DNA from: a virus
Reading direction: 5' to 3' (one strand)
DNA length: 37,723 nt
IMG/VR virus record: IMGVR_UViG_3300048918_000366
Coordinates: 1-37,723 of that record
Shown piece by piece: positions 21,500 through 29,887 of this stretch (position 1 is the stretch's first letter; every line of letters begins with the position of its first letter). Under the pieces are notes generated by a model, which ran no database searches, was not told the DNA's origin, and saw nothing but the letters and a program-made list of their open reading frames with translations. The translations under genes were made by a program, and so were the position numbers.

Positions 21500-21862
21500 A
21501 TGCGTCGTTACAAGCTTTCCATCACCACGGACGCCGGAGGTGCCGCGACGGCCTACAGCCCGCGTATCGCCGGCAAGATCCACAGCATCCAGTATGTGAA
21601 AACTGACTTTGCGAACGGTGTCGGCTTCACCGTGACCGCAGAAGCAACCGGCGAGAGCATCTGGGCCGAAGCCGCCGTCAATGCTTCCGCCGTCCGCTAT
21701 CCTCGCGCCCCGACGCATACCCAGGCCGGCGCCGCTGCGCTTTATGCGGCCGGTGGCGTGGCTGTGCAGGACAAGATCGGTCTCGCCAGCGACCGCGTGA
21801 AGGTGGTCATTGCTTCGGGCGGCGCGACAAAGACCGGCACCATTCACATCCTGGTCGACTGA
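21500..21862 (+). CDS. Conserved siphophage structural-region protein, 120 aa
   Basis: GAGGAGAAG lies upstream of MRRYKLSITTDAGGAATAY. Beta-rich chain: SPRIAGKIHSIQYVKTDFAN, FTVTAEATGESIWAEA, APTHTQAGAAALYAAGG, DRVKVVIASGG. This family recurs between capsid and connector genes of HK97-like phages; a role as head decoration or minor head protein is an inference from position and all-beta composition. Confidence 0.78.
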   Translation: MRRYKLSITTDAGGAATAYSPRIAGKIHSIQYVKTDFANGVGFTVTAEATGESIWAEAAVNASAVRYPRAPTHTQAGAAALYAAGGVAVQDKIGLASDRVKVVIASGGATKTGTIHILVD

Positions 21863-21865
21863 TCC

Positions 21866-22483
21866 ATGGCCGTCCGCGTCATCATCCCGCCATCGCCCAT
21901 CGTCACGCCGGCGGATATCGCCGGCGATCACGCTGCCGACGATGCCACGGTGGCGGCGATGATCGCGGCCGTCACCGAAGAGATCGATGGTCCGACCGGC
22001 TGGCTCGGTCGGGCCATCGGTCCGCAGACGCTTGAACTGACGTTCCCGGCGTTCTGTGGCCGTGCCGTGCGCCTGCCGTGCCCGCCCATCATCGGCAATA
22101 TCTCGCTGAAATATCTCGACGGAGCGGAAGTCGTGCAGACCGTCGATACCGCCAACTATCGGCTGGTCGATGATCAACTTTGGCTGGCGCGCGGGTTTTC
22201 CTTTCCGCCGATCGCTTGCGAGCCGGATGCGATCAGGATCCGCTATGACGCCGGCTACAACGGCGCCGGCGACGGCAAGACCGGCGCCATTCCCGAGCGT
22301 GCGCGCCAGGCGATCATCCTGTCCGTGCAGCACATGGCTTCGCTCGATGTCGAAAGCCTCTATCTGCGTGTCGACGAGGTCGACGGCGTTGGCCGACGCG
22401 AGTTCACGCTCTCCGATCAGGCCAGCAGCATCATCGAACGCACTTGCGATCGGCTGCTTGACGGTCTGCGAGTTTTCATATGA
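21866..22483 (+). CDS. Head-tail connector, phiE125 gp8 type, 205 aa
   Basis: Matches the phiE125 gp8/gp6-like connector pattern: an N-terminal helical part (DDATVAAMIAAVTEEIDGPTGWLG), then TLELTFPAFC, VRLPCPPI, LKYLDGAEVV, DAIRIRYDAGY, and a C-terminal helix with PERARQAIILSVQHMASL. Connector rings attach below the portal and receive the tail. ATGA overlap with the following gene. Confidence 0.85.
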   Translation: MAVRVIIPPSPIVTPADIAGDHAADDATVAAMIAAVTEEIDGPTGWLGRAIGPQTLELTFPAFCGRAVRLPCPPIIGNISLKYLDGAEVVQTVDTANYRLVDDQLWLARGFSFPPIACEPDAIRIRYDAGYNGAGDGKTGAIPERARQAIILSVQHMASLDVESLYLRVDEVDGVGRREFTLSDQASSIIERTCDRLLDGLRVFI

Positions 22484-22857
22484 CGCCAGACCAGGCCATC
22501 GCGTCGCTCGACAGTCAGCTTGCCGCCCACGGCGAGGACTGCACCCTGCGCCGCAAGGAAGGTTCGCCTGTCGTCGACAAGGATGTCACCGTCCGCGCTT
22601 CCGTCCGTGGCCTGCGCGCGGCCGAGATCGTCGGCACGGCGACACAGGCGTATTCGAAAGCGGTGATCTCCCTGACGCAGATCCTGGCCGCTGGCTGGCC
22701 GGCTGGCCATGTCGTCGCGCCAGGCGCTGTCGATCCGCGTATTCCGCGCACGAACGACTTCCTTGTCGTCAAGGGCAAGCAGCGCCAGATCATGTTCGCG
22801 GATCCGATCGCGGTTAACGGCGTCGTGGTGCGCATCAACCTGACGGTGGCGGGCTGA
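22480..22857 (+). CDS. Head closure / head-tail joining protein, 125 aa
   Basis: Small beta-rich protein directly after the connector: SQLAAHGEDCTLRRKEG, VTVRASVRGLRAAEIVG, NDFLVVKGKQRQIMFADPI, VVVRINLTVAG. Size and position match head-closure proteins (SPP1 gp16/HK97 gp7 class) that seal the portal and join the tail. Family assignment relies on synteny more than on a motif. Overlaps both neighbours (ATGA, TGATG). Confidence 0.75.
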   Translation: MTPDQAIASLDSQLAAHGEDCTLRRKEGSPVVDKDVTVRASVRGLRAAEIVGTATQAYSKAVISLTQILAAGWPAGHVVAPGAVDPRIPRTNDFLVVKGKQRQIMFADPIAVNGVVVRINLTVAG

Positions 22858-23498
22858 TGGCGACTGGGTTCGAGTTCTTCGAGCGCGATCTGCGCGTGGC
22901 CACCGCAGGCCTCGAACCGGATGAGATCAACCGGACGGTGGCGGCGTTTGCCAAGCGCGAAGTCGCACGTGTCATCGCCGAAGGCCTGGCCACGCCGAAC
23001 TATGTCAGGATCGTCAATGGCGTCGCCGACATCGCCGAGGAAAGCTACCGGGCGCCCGGCGCGATCATCTACGAATTCATAAACTGGGACCTGGTCATCA
23101 AGGCGGCGCTGGCGGAACTGCAGAAGCGGTCGCCGCGCAAGTCCGGCCGGTTCGCTTCCTCCTTCATCGTCGTTGTCGGCGGGCGCACCGTCGTCACCGA
23201 CTTCACCAGGATCCGGCCCGATGCCGAGATCATCATCACCAATTTCCAGCCCTATGTCCGCAAGGCCGAGGTCGGCCGGCTTGGCATCGCGGAACGGTAC
23301 CTGTTCGCCGGAGCTGCCCGGGCAATGGTCAGCCGCTTCAGTGGTGCGTTCACCTTCACATCCAAGTTCGTGGATGTCCCGGGCAGCATCCATTCGGACA
23401 TGCCGTATCGGCTGAAAGGTCGCGGCAGCAATGACCGGATCAGCCGCAAATCCGGTGTGTTGAGCTATCCCTCGATCATCATCAATCCGGTGAACTGA
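22857..23498 (+). CDS. HK97 gp10-like tail-completion protein, 213 aa
   Basis: TGATG overlap with the joining gene. LQKRSPRKSGRFASSFIVVVGG (about 85-105) is the 'SPVxSGRLRxSW' type core of gp10-like neck proteins; the C-terminal DRISRKSGVLSYPSIIINPV is beta-rich. The protein is longer than classical gp10 (~120-150 aa), with a helical N-terminal extension (FEFFERDLRVATAGLE). Role at the head-tail interface is inferred from order. Confidence 0.75.
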   Translation: MATGFEFFERDLRVATAGLEPDEINRTVAAFAKREVARVIAEGLATPNYVRIVNGVADIAEESYRAPGAIIYEFINWDLVIKAALAELQKRSPRKSGRFASSFIVVVGGRTVVTDFTRIRPDAEIIITNFQPYVRKAEVGRLGIAERYLFAGAARAMVSRFSGAFTFTSKFVDVPGSIHSDMPYRLKGRGSNDRISRKSGVLSYPSIIINPVN

Positions 23499-23938
23499 TG
23501 TCCAGCCCTGAAGCCTTCGACGCGTTCAAGGGTGTGCTCGACACCTATGCCGCCGGCGCTGGCGCATTGCCGGTCCGCTACGAAAACGAATTCGTGCAGG
23601 ACCTGATCGACGCCAACACGCCAGCGTGGCTGTACGTCGAGGTCTATGGCGATTCCTACAATCAGGACACGATGGGCGCGCCTGGCGCGAACGCATGGGA
23701 AGAACGCGGGGTCACCTATCTGCATGTGATGACGCCGAGCGGCAGCGGCAGCAGGGCAGGGCGCGTTCACGCCAACCGGTTGCTCTATCTCTTCCGCGAG
23801 CGACCGATCGGCAATCTGTTCATGCCGGAAATGTCCATCGGCGCGGGTGCGCCTGGAGTGGACTTCCCGAACTACTATTCCACCGCGGGAACCATCTTCT
23901 GGACCCGCCGCGACATCACGTCGGTACCGACGACCTAA
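23498..23938 (+). CDS. Tail terminator protein, 146 aa
   Basis: TGATG overlap upstream. The fold pattern is typical of tail terminators: an N-terminal helix (AFDAFKGVLDTYAAG), LPVRYENEFVQ, AWLYVEVYGDS, then GVTYLHVMTP, HANRLLYLFRERPIG, MSIGAGAPGVDFPNYY. The hexamer caps the tail tube and binds the neck. Position directly before the tail tube gene supports it. Confidence 0.82.
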   Translation: MSSPEAFDAFKGVLDTYAAGAGALPVRYENEFVQDLIDANTPAWLYVEVYGDSYNQDTMGAPGANAWEERGVTYLHVMTPSGSGSRAGRVHANRLLYLFRERPIGNLFMPEMSIGAGAPGVDFPNYYSTAGTIFWTRRDITSVPTT

Positions 23939-23981
23939 ATCCCGGCTCGACCGGTCTTTCTGAGAGCAAAGGAGAAGCACC

Positions 23982-24923
23982 ATGTCGTTCGCTGACGGCA
24001 GTCAAGTCCGTTTGGCCGATGTGTCGGAAGCGACGATCGGCGCAATTCCGGCCACGCCGGTTTTCCAGGTCATGCGTTACCGGACGGCCAGCGTCCGCAT
24101 CAACAAGCAGACCGATATCTCGGATGAGGTCCGCGCCGATCGCAATGTGCCCGGCATCACCGATGTCGGCCGCGCGGTCACCGGCACGATCGAAACCCGG
24201 TTCTCGTACAACACCTACAATACCTGGCTTGAGCGCCTGCTGTGCTCCACCTTCTCGACCGGCGTCCTGAAGAACGGCATCACGCCCAAGGCCGGCACGC
24301 TGGAATTCACTTATGAGCAGGGCGCGACCGACAGCTATATCAGGTACACAGGCTGCCGTTGGAACACGCTCGACCTCAACCTGCGCTCGCGTGCGCCGGT
24401 GCAGGCATCGTGGGGCATCATGGGTATCGACAGCCCGACGCCGACCACCGCCATTATCGCCGGCGCGACATACACGGCGGCAACGACCACGGAAGATTTC
24501 AACGCCGGGCTCAATGTCGCGGACCTGACCATCACCTCGGACACGCTGGTGGCATCGCCAAAGGTCCAGGCGATGAGCCTGCGCATCACCAACAATATCT
24601 ACCAGGTCGATGTTGTCGGGTCCTACGCGCCGTATGGCCATGGCCTCGGGCGGTTCGAGGTCAGCGGTACCATGACGGTGCTGTTCGAGAGCCTGGCCGC
24701 CTACAGCGCCATCCTCAATCATGAGGATGTGACGATCGGCTTCACCCTCGAGGATGCCGCCGGCAACACGCTGGAATTCTCGCTGCCGAAGACGAAGTTC
24801 CTCGACGGCGGTCCCGCCGCTCCCGGAAACGGCCAGCCTGTCGTCATCGAAGTGCCTTTCCAGGGCTTCTATGACCCGAGCTCGGCCGCGACCATCACCA
24901 TCACCAAGACGGATGCAACCTGA
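23982..24923 (+). CDS. Major tail tube protein, 313 aa
   Basis: AAAGGAG lies upstream of MSFADGSQVRLADVSEATIG. Tail-tube hallmarks: TISD-like DEVRADRNVPGITDVG, TGTIETRFSYNTYNTWLERLL, SYIRYTGCRWNTLDLNL, FEVSGTMTVLFES, IEVPFQGFYDPSSAATITI. Forms stacked hexameric rings of the non-contractile tail. Followed by a TGATG overlap with a small gene and then by a strong hairpin. Confidence 0.9.
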   Translation: MSFADGSQVRLADVSEATIGAIPATPVFQVMRYRTASVRINKQTDISDEVRADRNVPGITDVGRAVTGTIETRFSYNTYNTWLERLLCSTFSTGVLKNGITPKAGTLEFTYEQGATDSYIRYTGCRWNTLDLNLRSRAPVQASWGIMGIDSPTPTTAIIAGATYTAATTTEDFNAGLNVADLTITSDTLVASPKVQAMSLRITNNIYQVDVVGSYAPYGHGLGRFEVSGTMTVLFESLAAYSAILNHEDVTIGFTLEDAAGNTLEFSLPKTKFLDGGPAAPGNGQPVVIEVPFQGFYDPSSAATITITKTDAT

Positions 24924-25189
24924 TGCGCAAGCCCAAGAAAACCGCCCAGCCGACCGGATCCGGCCCCGAGCCGATCCTTCCTCTCACCGATTTCCGAGCT
25001 GATCCGTGGAACACGGGTGACAAGAACGCGGTCGCGTTCCGCGCCGGCATCCTGTCGTCGCCGGTGCCGCCGGAGTTTGCGCAGAAAGCGCGCGACGATG
25101 GCCAAGCCGCTCCGGCCTCCGATCATCCCAAGCCGCCGACGGCCAGGGAAAGGCAGTCAACCGAACCTGCTCCCGAAAAGCAGGACTGA
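24923..25189 (+). CDS. Small disordered tail-region protein, 88 aa
   Basis: TGATG overlap with the tail-tube gene. The chain is rich in Pro, Ala, Lys and Glu (MRKPKKTAQPTGSGPEPILP; QAAPASDHPKPPTARERQS), with only one ordered segment (NTGDKNAVAFRAGILSSPVP). Probably disordered; no family recognised. Its translational coupling to the tail tube suggests a tail-associated or regulatory role. Confidence 0.65.
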   Translation: MRKPKKTAQPTGSGPEPILPLTDFRADPWNTGDKNAVAFRAGILSSPVPPEFAQKARDDGQAAPASDHPKPPTARERQSTEPAPEKQD

Positions 25190-25223
25190 TCAGTCCTCAC
25201 AAAGACTGGTTTCTGCGCAGAAC

Positions 25224-25249
25224 GGCCGGAGCGTTCGGGCGCTCCGGCC
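25224..25249 (+). other. Hairpin between tail-tube block and tail chaperones
   Basis: A perfect 10-bp stem, GGCCGGAGCG / CGCTCCGGCC, with loop TTCGGG and no T-run after it. Like the hairpin after the capsid gene, it follows a highly expressed structural gene and precedes genes needed in low amount, so a stabilising or attenuating RNA structure is likely. Confidence 0.7.
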
Positions 25250-25274
25250 ACAATCCTCCCGAAAGGATATCGTC

Positions 25275-25709
25275 ATGACCATCAAGCTTTCATCGGTGAA
25301 AGCCGATCTGTCGCGCGAGGAAAAAGGCGACTGGATTCCGTCGCCGGATTTCCCTGGGGCTGAGTTCAACGTCTCCTCGCTGCATCTTCCCGCCTACCAG
25401 ACAGCGCTTGCCCTCATGGAGCAGCGGCTCGCCCGCGCCTACAAGGGAACGCCCGTTCCGCCGCATATCCGTACCGTCGAGGTCGGCAAGCTGCTTCACA
25501 AGCATATCCTGCACGACTGGCGTGGTTTCGATCAGCCATACAGCCCGGATCTGGCGCGCGAGATGATGTGCGAGCCGGAAGGCCGCAACTTCATCGCAGG
25601 CGTCCAGAACTGCGCGGCCATGGTTTCGCTCACCGATGTCGAGTTCGTCGAGGAAGCGGGAAAAAACTCCTCGAGGCCTTCCGCGACAGGATCCGGCGAG
25701 AAGGCCTAG
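25275..25709 (+). CDS. Tail assembly chaperone, gpG-like (0-frame product), 144 aa
   Basis: GAAAGG lies before MTIKLSSVKADLSREEKGDW. The N-terminal region binds target sequence FPGAEFNVSSLHLPAYQTAL; the middle is helical (LMEQRLARAYKGTPVPPHI, VGKLLHKHILHDWRGFD, REMMCEPEGRNFIAGVQNCA). In siphophages gpG and gpGT bind the tape measure and guide tail-tube polymerisation. The 0-frame ends at TAG 25707-25709, 13 codons after a slippery site. The last residues (NSSRPSATGSGEKA) are low-complexity, as is common for the unshifted tail. Confidence 0.85.
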   Translation: MTIKLSSVKADLSREEKGDWIPSPDFPGAEFNVSSLHLPAYQTALALMEQRLARAYKGTPVPPHIRTVEVGKLLHKHILHDWRGFDQPYSPDLAREMMCEPEGRNFIAGVQNCAAMVSLTDVEFVEEAGKNSSRPSATGSGEKA

Positions 25710-26065
25710 ATGTCGAACGCCAGGAATGGCTTGAAGCGCTGGCGGCCGAAGAGGGCGCCGAAGAATGGGTCATCAAGGCGGCCTATCCCGCCGGTCGCAT
25801 AGAGTTCGAGCCGGAGCCCTGGCACCGACTCTACTGGCAGGCGTGGGAGGCAATCCGTTTTGATCGCTTCTATGGCGCCATGGGTGGCGAGGGTCCGATC
25901 TCCTACATGGTGATCAGGACCTATGCCGACGATCACGGCATTGCGGGCGACGACTTCAAGTTGTTCCGGGCCTTTCTCAAGATCCTCGACGACGCCTGGC
26001 TTATGCATGTCGCGGAACGCGACAAGCCCGCGGCGACGGAAAGTGCGCCTCCATCCTCCTCATAG
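25275..26065 (+). CDS. Tail assembly chaperone gpGT, made by -1 frameshift, 263 aa
   Basis: Joined product of 25275-25667 and 25667-26065. The -1 frame continues ...EEAGKKLLEAFRDRIRREG, then DVERQEWLEALAAEEGAEEW, a W/Y-rich core (RIEFEPEPWHRLYWQAWEAI; FDRFYGAMGGEGPISYMVI) and a helical end (DFKLFRAFLKILDDAWLMHV), with no stop until TGA... actually TAG-class termination at 26063-26065. The T part lacks its own start near the junction and reads as a natural continuation, which is the classical G/GT arrangement. The T domain should contact the tail tube while G binds the tape measure. Confidence 0.85.
25661..25707 (+). other. Programmed -1 ribosomal frameshift signal
   Basis: The heptamer A_AAA_AAC (25661-25667) is in the correct phase of the 0-frame (GGA AAA AAC). 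Six bases later AGGCCTT (25674-25680) pairs with AAGGCCT (25701-25707), giving a 7-bp stem with inner pairing possible (CCG with CGG). The 0-frame stop lies at the foot of the stem. Slippery site, spacer and stem are all standard for -1 frameshifting. Confidence 0.88.
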
Positions 26066-26080
26066 GTTTGCGGGAATTTC

Positions 26081-29000
26081 ATGGTCCAGCAATTGTCATC
26101 CCTGCGGGTCGCGCCCGAGCTTGACGCCACCAAGTATACGGCCGGCGCACAGCAGAAGGTCGCGGCCGACAAGGCCATGGCGGCGTCCAACCGTGAGGTT
26201 GCCGCCACGGCGGCGCAGACCGATGCCAAGATCGTGCAATCCGGAGACGTGCTGGCGCGCCTCTCGCGGCAGTTCGTCGACGGCTATGCCTCGGCGCAGC
26301 GCATGAATTCGGCGCTGAACTCGCTGTCGCGCGGCATCGACAACGGCAAGATCAAGATGGAGCAGGCCGGTCCGATCCTCGACGGCATTCTGCGGAAGTA
26401 CCAGCTTGCCGGCGACGCATCGCTGTTCATGGCGCGTGGCCAGACCGAGCTTGCCGCGGCCGTCTCGGCGGCGAACGCCAAACTGGCGGCGCAGAAGCAG
26501 ATCGCGCCGGCCAACAGCAATGTGGGCGCGCCCGGTGCGGGCGGAAGCGATTCTTTCCGCCGCACGAATCTCGGCTACCAGGCTTTCGACATTGGCCAGG
26601 GCCTGGCCGCCGGAACGCCTTTGGCGATCATCGCCGCGCAGCAGGGTCCGCAGATCGCCCAGATGTATGCCGCCCAGGGCGGGCTGAATGCCTTGCTGAA
26701 GGATACTGTCGGGATCCTCGGCGGTGTGGCGCGCGCGGCCGGGCCGTGGATTGCCGCCCTGGCCGCCATTTACGGCGCGTACAGGCTCATCGCCTCGTTT
26801 TCCGCCGAGGCGGCCATTGGCGTAGACAGTGCGACCCGTGCGTTGGCGGAGCAGGCGTCTTCGGTCGATTCCATCGACGGCAAGATCAAGGATCTCGTCT
26901 CCATCCAGAGCGAGTATCAGAACGCGATTACCACCACGGCCGACGCGCAATCCGCCGCCTCGGCCTCGATCGTTGCCAGCACCCAGCGGGAATTCGACGC
27001 CAAAAAACAGTTGCTGGAACTGGAACTGAAACGGCAAGAGGCTTCGATCAAGCTGCAGGAATCCGAATTGGCTCTTGCCGGGCTCAACCTGCGCAAGAGC
27101 GTCGACCAGCAGGTGTTCACGCGCAGCGACCTCGAACGGCAGGGCTATGCCGATCCCCGCATCAACGGCGGCATTCCCTTCGTTCGCCTGCCGGACGATG
27201 TCACCGGTCACCAGAAGACGCAGGAGGTCCTCGAAAACAATCCGTTGTTCGACAAGATCAAGGAGTTGCAGGCGAACCTGCAATTGACGGAGCTGGGCGC
27301 CGAACGGCTGCGCGAAGCGGTCAAGAAGGTGTTCAACGATGCCGGCGGCGTCGGCGGTCCGACATTTGCCGGCGGCAACATTCCGATTCCGCATTTCCGG
27401 GGCGTGGATGACAATCCGGCCGACCAGGATTTCATGAATGATTTCGGCAAGTCGTCCGCGCGTCAGATCACCGACATGCAGAACCAGGCGACGGCCCTCG
27501 GCCTGACCGGTGCGGCGCTAGAAGCCTTCACATTCAAGCAGCAGGCGCTGAATGCGGCGCTCGCACAAAATCTCGAACTTGGGCCCGACCAGGTCGCCAT
27601 CATTGAAAAGCAGGCCAAGGCTTATGGCGAGGCTGCGGAGGCCTTGTCCCGGGCGCGCCTGGACAAGGACCTTGCGTTCGAGCGCGACCAGATGTTCCGG
27701 TCGGCGCAGGACCAGCAGATCGCGTCGCGACAGCAGGGGGCCGGACTTGCGGTGGATCTGAATTCGCCGTCCGCGCAGCAGATGCGCGACATGGCGAAAT
27801 TCACCGACGCCAAGGAACTGGCGAGCGGGTTCCTCACCGACTTCAAATCCGAGCTTCTGCGCAACGGCGGTGATGTCGGCAAGGCCCTCGGCACGTCGAT
27901 CCTCAACGCGCTGACCAAGTCCATGGACGATCAGCTGGGCAAGGTCTTCGACACCATCGCAAACTGGCTTGCCTCGGCGATTACCGGCCAGCGGCCGGGA
28001 GTCGCGGGTGCATCGCCGCTTGGTGCCGGATCCAGCATAGTCGGTTCCGTGTTGAGTGGCGCCAATGACAACTATGCGTCCGGAGCCGTCACGCGGGCGC
28101 CCTTGGCCGCGGTAACGTCGCTTTCGGCCTCCGCCACCAGCGACGTCGCGGCCTATATCAAGCAGGCTTCGCTGATCCGAAACATTGATCCGGACATCGC
28201 CCTCAAGGTCGCCAAATCGGAAGGTCTTGGGCCTGGCATCTGGCAGAGCAACTATGTCAAGAACGGGTTTCGCGAGCCGTCCTTTGGGCCATTCCAGCTC
28301 CTCAAAGGCGGAGCCGGTACCGGTTTCCCGACAGGTCTCGGCAATCAGTTCATGGCGCAGACCGGTCTCGACCCGAGCAATCCGGCCAATGTCGGCCCTG
28401 GTATCGATTTTGCGCTCAATCATGCCGCGAAAAACGGCTGGGGTGCATGGTACGGGGCCAAGGCAGCCGGTGTTGGCAATTGGGAAGGCCTGTCGGGCGC
28501 GTCCCCGGTGGCGATCGGCTCCTCTGCGACCAAAGCGAGCGAGGCTCTGGACAAGATGTCCACCTCGGCGATGGATGCCGGCAAGAACCTGACCGACAGC
28601 ATCGGCAATCTTGGCAAGACCCTCACCGGCGGTGTCGACGGCAAGGGCGGTCTTGCGTCCATCCTGGACGGCCTCAAGCCGCAGAATTTCCAGGCGAACA
28701 CAACCCTGTCGGATATCCTCGGCTATTCCGGCGGCGGTGCCGCGTCCGGCTCGTCCGGCGGCGGTTTCCTCGGCACGCTGCTCGGCTTCATCCCGAAACT
28801 GTTCGGCTTTGCTGGCGGCACGGATTTCGCGCCTGGCGGGCTGGCCCGGATCAACGAACAGGGCGGTGAGATCGTCGATCTGCCGCGCGGTTCCCGCGTC
28901 ATCCCGCATGATGTCTCGATGCGGATGGCGGCCAATGCCAACCGGCCGGCGCCGTCGCCGGCCAAGATCGAGCTTCATACGCACATCTATGGCGGGTCCG

Positions 29001-29125
29001 GCGACGATCATATCCGCACGCTGTCCAAGCAGGGCGCGCAGGAGGCGATCAGCGAGTATCACCAGGGCCAGATCAGCGGCGGCTTCGGCGAGACGCAGCG
29101 GCGCTACACCTCGCAGAAAGGGTAG
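26081..29125 (+). CDS. Tape measure protein with embedded lytic domain, 1014 aa
   Basis: The longest gene, directly after the chaperones, as expected. Residues 1-150 are coiled coil (KVAADKAMAASNREVAATAA), ~165-250 contain hydrophobic Gly/Ala segments (GQGLAAGTPLAIIAAQQGPQ; PWIAALAAIYGAYRL) and ~250-560 long helices. Around residues 685-815 lies a transglycosylase-like region: AAYIKQASLIRNIDPDIAL, VAKSEGLG (E714, candidate catalytic Glu), FREPSFGPFQLL, NGWGAWYGAKAAGV. Many siphophage tape measures carry such a domain to open peptidoglycan during DNA injection. The C-terminus has Gly/Ser-rich linkers and FAPGGLARINEQGGEIVDLP, a common tape-measure end. Confidence 0.9.
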   Translation: MVQQLSSLRVAPELDATKYTAGAQQKVAADKAMAASNREVAATAAQTDAKIVQSGDVLARLSRQFVDGYASAQRMNSALNSLSRGIDNGKIKMEQAGPILDGILRKYQLAGDASLFMARGQTELAAAVSAANAKLAAQKQIAPANSNVGAPGAGGSDSFRRTNLGYQAFDIGQGLAAGTPLAIIAAQQGPQIAQMYAAQGGLNALLKDTVGILGGVARAAGPWIAALAAIYGAYRLIASFSAEAAIGVDSATRALAEQASSVDSIDGKIKDLVSIQSEYQNAITTTADAQSAASASIVASTQREFDAKKQLLELELKRQEASIKLQESELALAGLNLRKSVDQQVFTRSDLERQGYADPRINGGIPFVRLPDDVTGHQKTQEVLENNPLFDKIKELQANLQLTELGAERLREAVKKVFNDAGGVGGPTFAGGNIPIPHFRGVDDNPADQDFMNDFGKSSARQITDMQNQATALGLTGAALEAFTFKQQALNAALAQNLELGPDQVAIIEKQAKAYGEAAEALSRARLDKDLAFERDQMFRSAQDQQIASRQQGAGLAVDLNSPSAQQMRDMAKFTDAKELASGFLTDFKSELLRNGGDVGKALGTSILNALTKSMDDQLGKVFDTIANWLASAITGQRPGVAGASPLGAGSSIVGSVLSGANDNYASGAVTRAPLAAVTSLSASATSDVAAYIKQASLIRNIDPDIALKVAKSEGLGPGIWQSNYVKNGFREPSFGPFQLLKGGAGTGFPTGLGNQFMAQTGLDPSNPANVGPGIDFALNHAAKNGWGAWYGAKAAGVGNWEGLSGASPVAIGSSATKASEALDKMSTSAMDAGKNLTDSIGNLGKTLTGGVDGKGGLASILDGLKPQNFQANTTLSDILGYSGGGAASGSSGGGFLGTLLGFIPKLFGFAGGTDFAPGGLARINEQGGEIVDLPRGSRVIPHDVSMRMAANANRPAPSPAKIELHTHIYGGSGDDHIRTLSKQGAQEAISEYHQGQISGGFGETQRRYTSQKG

Positions 29126-29128
29126 GCG

Positions 29129-29884
29129 ATGGGGTACATCAATCTCCCCACGCTCGATATCGATTTCCTCAAGCCGGCCCGCCTGTCATTCGACACCAAG
29201 GGCGGCGGGCTTGAGGGTGGCCGCAACGGCCTTGGGGAATCGGTCACGATCGAAACCAGCGGCGGAGGTGTCCTGATCGGCTCCTACGAAGGCTGCTTCG
29301 TGCAGGCGCGCGAAGAGCATGAATACATCAACTGGATCGCCGCGCGCATGAACAGCTCGGTGCGCTTCATGAACGTGCCGATCAAATCCGACTGGATGGG
29401 GCCTTTTCCCGTCGATGCGAGGAGCATTCCACAGCCGATCATAGGCGGCATTCCGCATTCCGACACGTCGCTGTTTTCCGATGGCGCGGGTTACAGCCAG
29501 GGCACCGTCTTCGGCACGATGGGCGCGAATGCCCCGCTCAATGCGGGACAGATCACGCTGAACATATACGGCGCCGAGCGCAACCTGCGCTGGTCTGACT
29601 GGTTCTCGATCTACCATCCGACCAAGGGTTGGCGAGCCTATCGCTACTGGGAAAGCTCCGATCCCGTCCCGGTCACCGAAACGGTTGAGGGCGTCACCGT
29701 CACCGGCTCTCAATATGTATTGTCGCTCGACAAGCCCCTGCGCCAGGCGGTCCCGGCCGGCACTCGTATAGAGTTCGCCCGGCCGCGTTGCGTCATGAAA
29801 TTTCCCGCAAGCTTCTCGCTGGCTTGGGAGGCGGAGGGCTTCTGGCGGTCCTCGCCGACGTTACAGTTCGTCGAGGGTTTCTGA
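29129..29884 (+). CDS. Distal tail / minor tail protein, 251 aa
   Basis: Starts three bases after the tape measure stop. All-beta pattern: LDIDFLKPARLSFDTKGGG, GESVTIETSGGGVLIGSYEG, VRFMNVPIKSDWMGPFPVD, GQITLNIYGAERNLRWSDWF, VLSLDKPLRQAVPAGTRI, VMKFPASFSLAWEAEG. This matches the first of the minor tail proteins after the tape measure in HK97/GTA-like tails (distal-tail type, with a DUF2460-like flavour). Name is by position and pattern. Confidence 0.75.
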   Translation: MGYINLPTLDIDFLKPARLSFDTKGGGLEGGRNGLGESVTIETSGGGVLIGSYEGCFVQAREEHEYINWIAARMNSSVRFMNVPIKSDWMGPFPVDARSIPQPIIGGIPHSDTSLFSDGAGYSQGTVFGTMGANAPLNAGQITLNIYGAERNLRWSDWFSIYHPTKGWRAYRYWESSDPVPVTETVEGVTVTGSQYVLSLDKPLRQAVPAGTRIEFARPRCVMKFPASFSLAWEAEGFWRSSPTLQFVEGF

Positions 29885-29887
29885 GCC

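Noticed and set aside
25568-26065. Independent gene for the T part of the tail chaperone
   Set aside because: Its nominal start lies deep inside gpG with no ribosome-binding site; the slippery heptamer and stem explain it as a -1 frameshift product.
26096-29062. Two long minus-strand frames (432 and 514 codons) under the tape measure gene
   Set aside because: Mirror shadows of a G+C-rich gene with strong family support; no neighbours on that strand.
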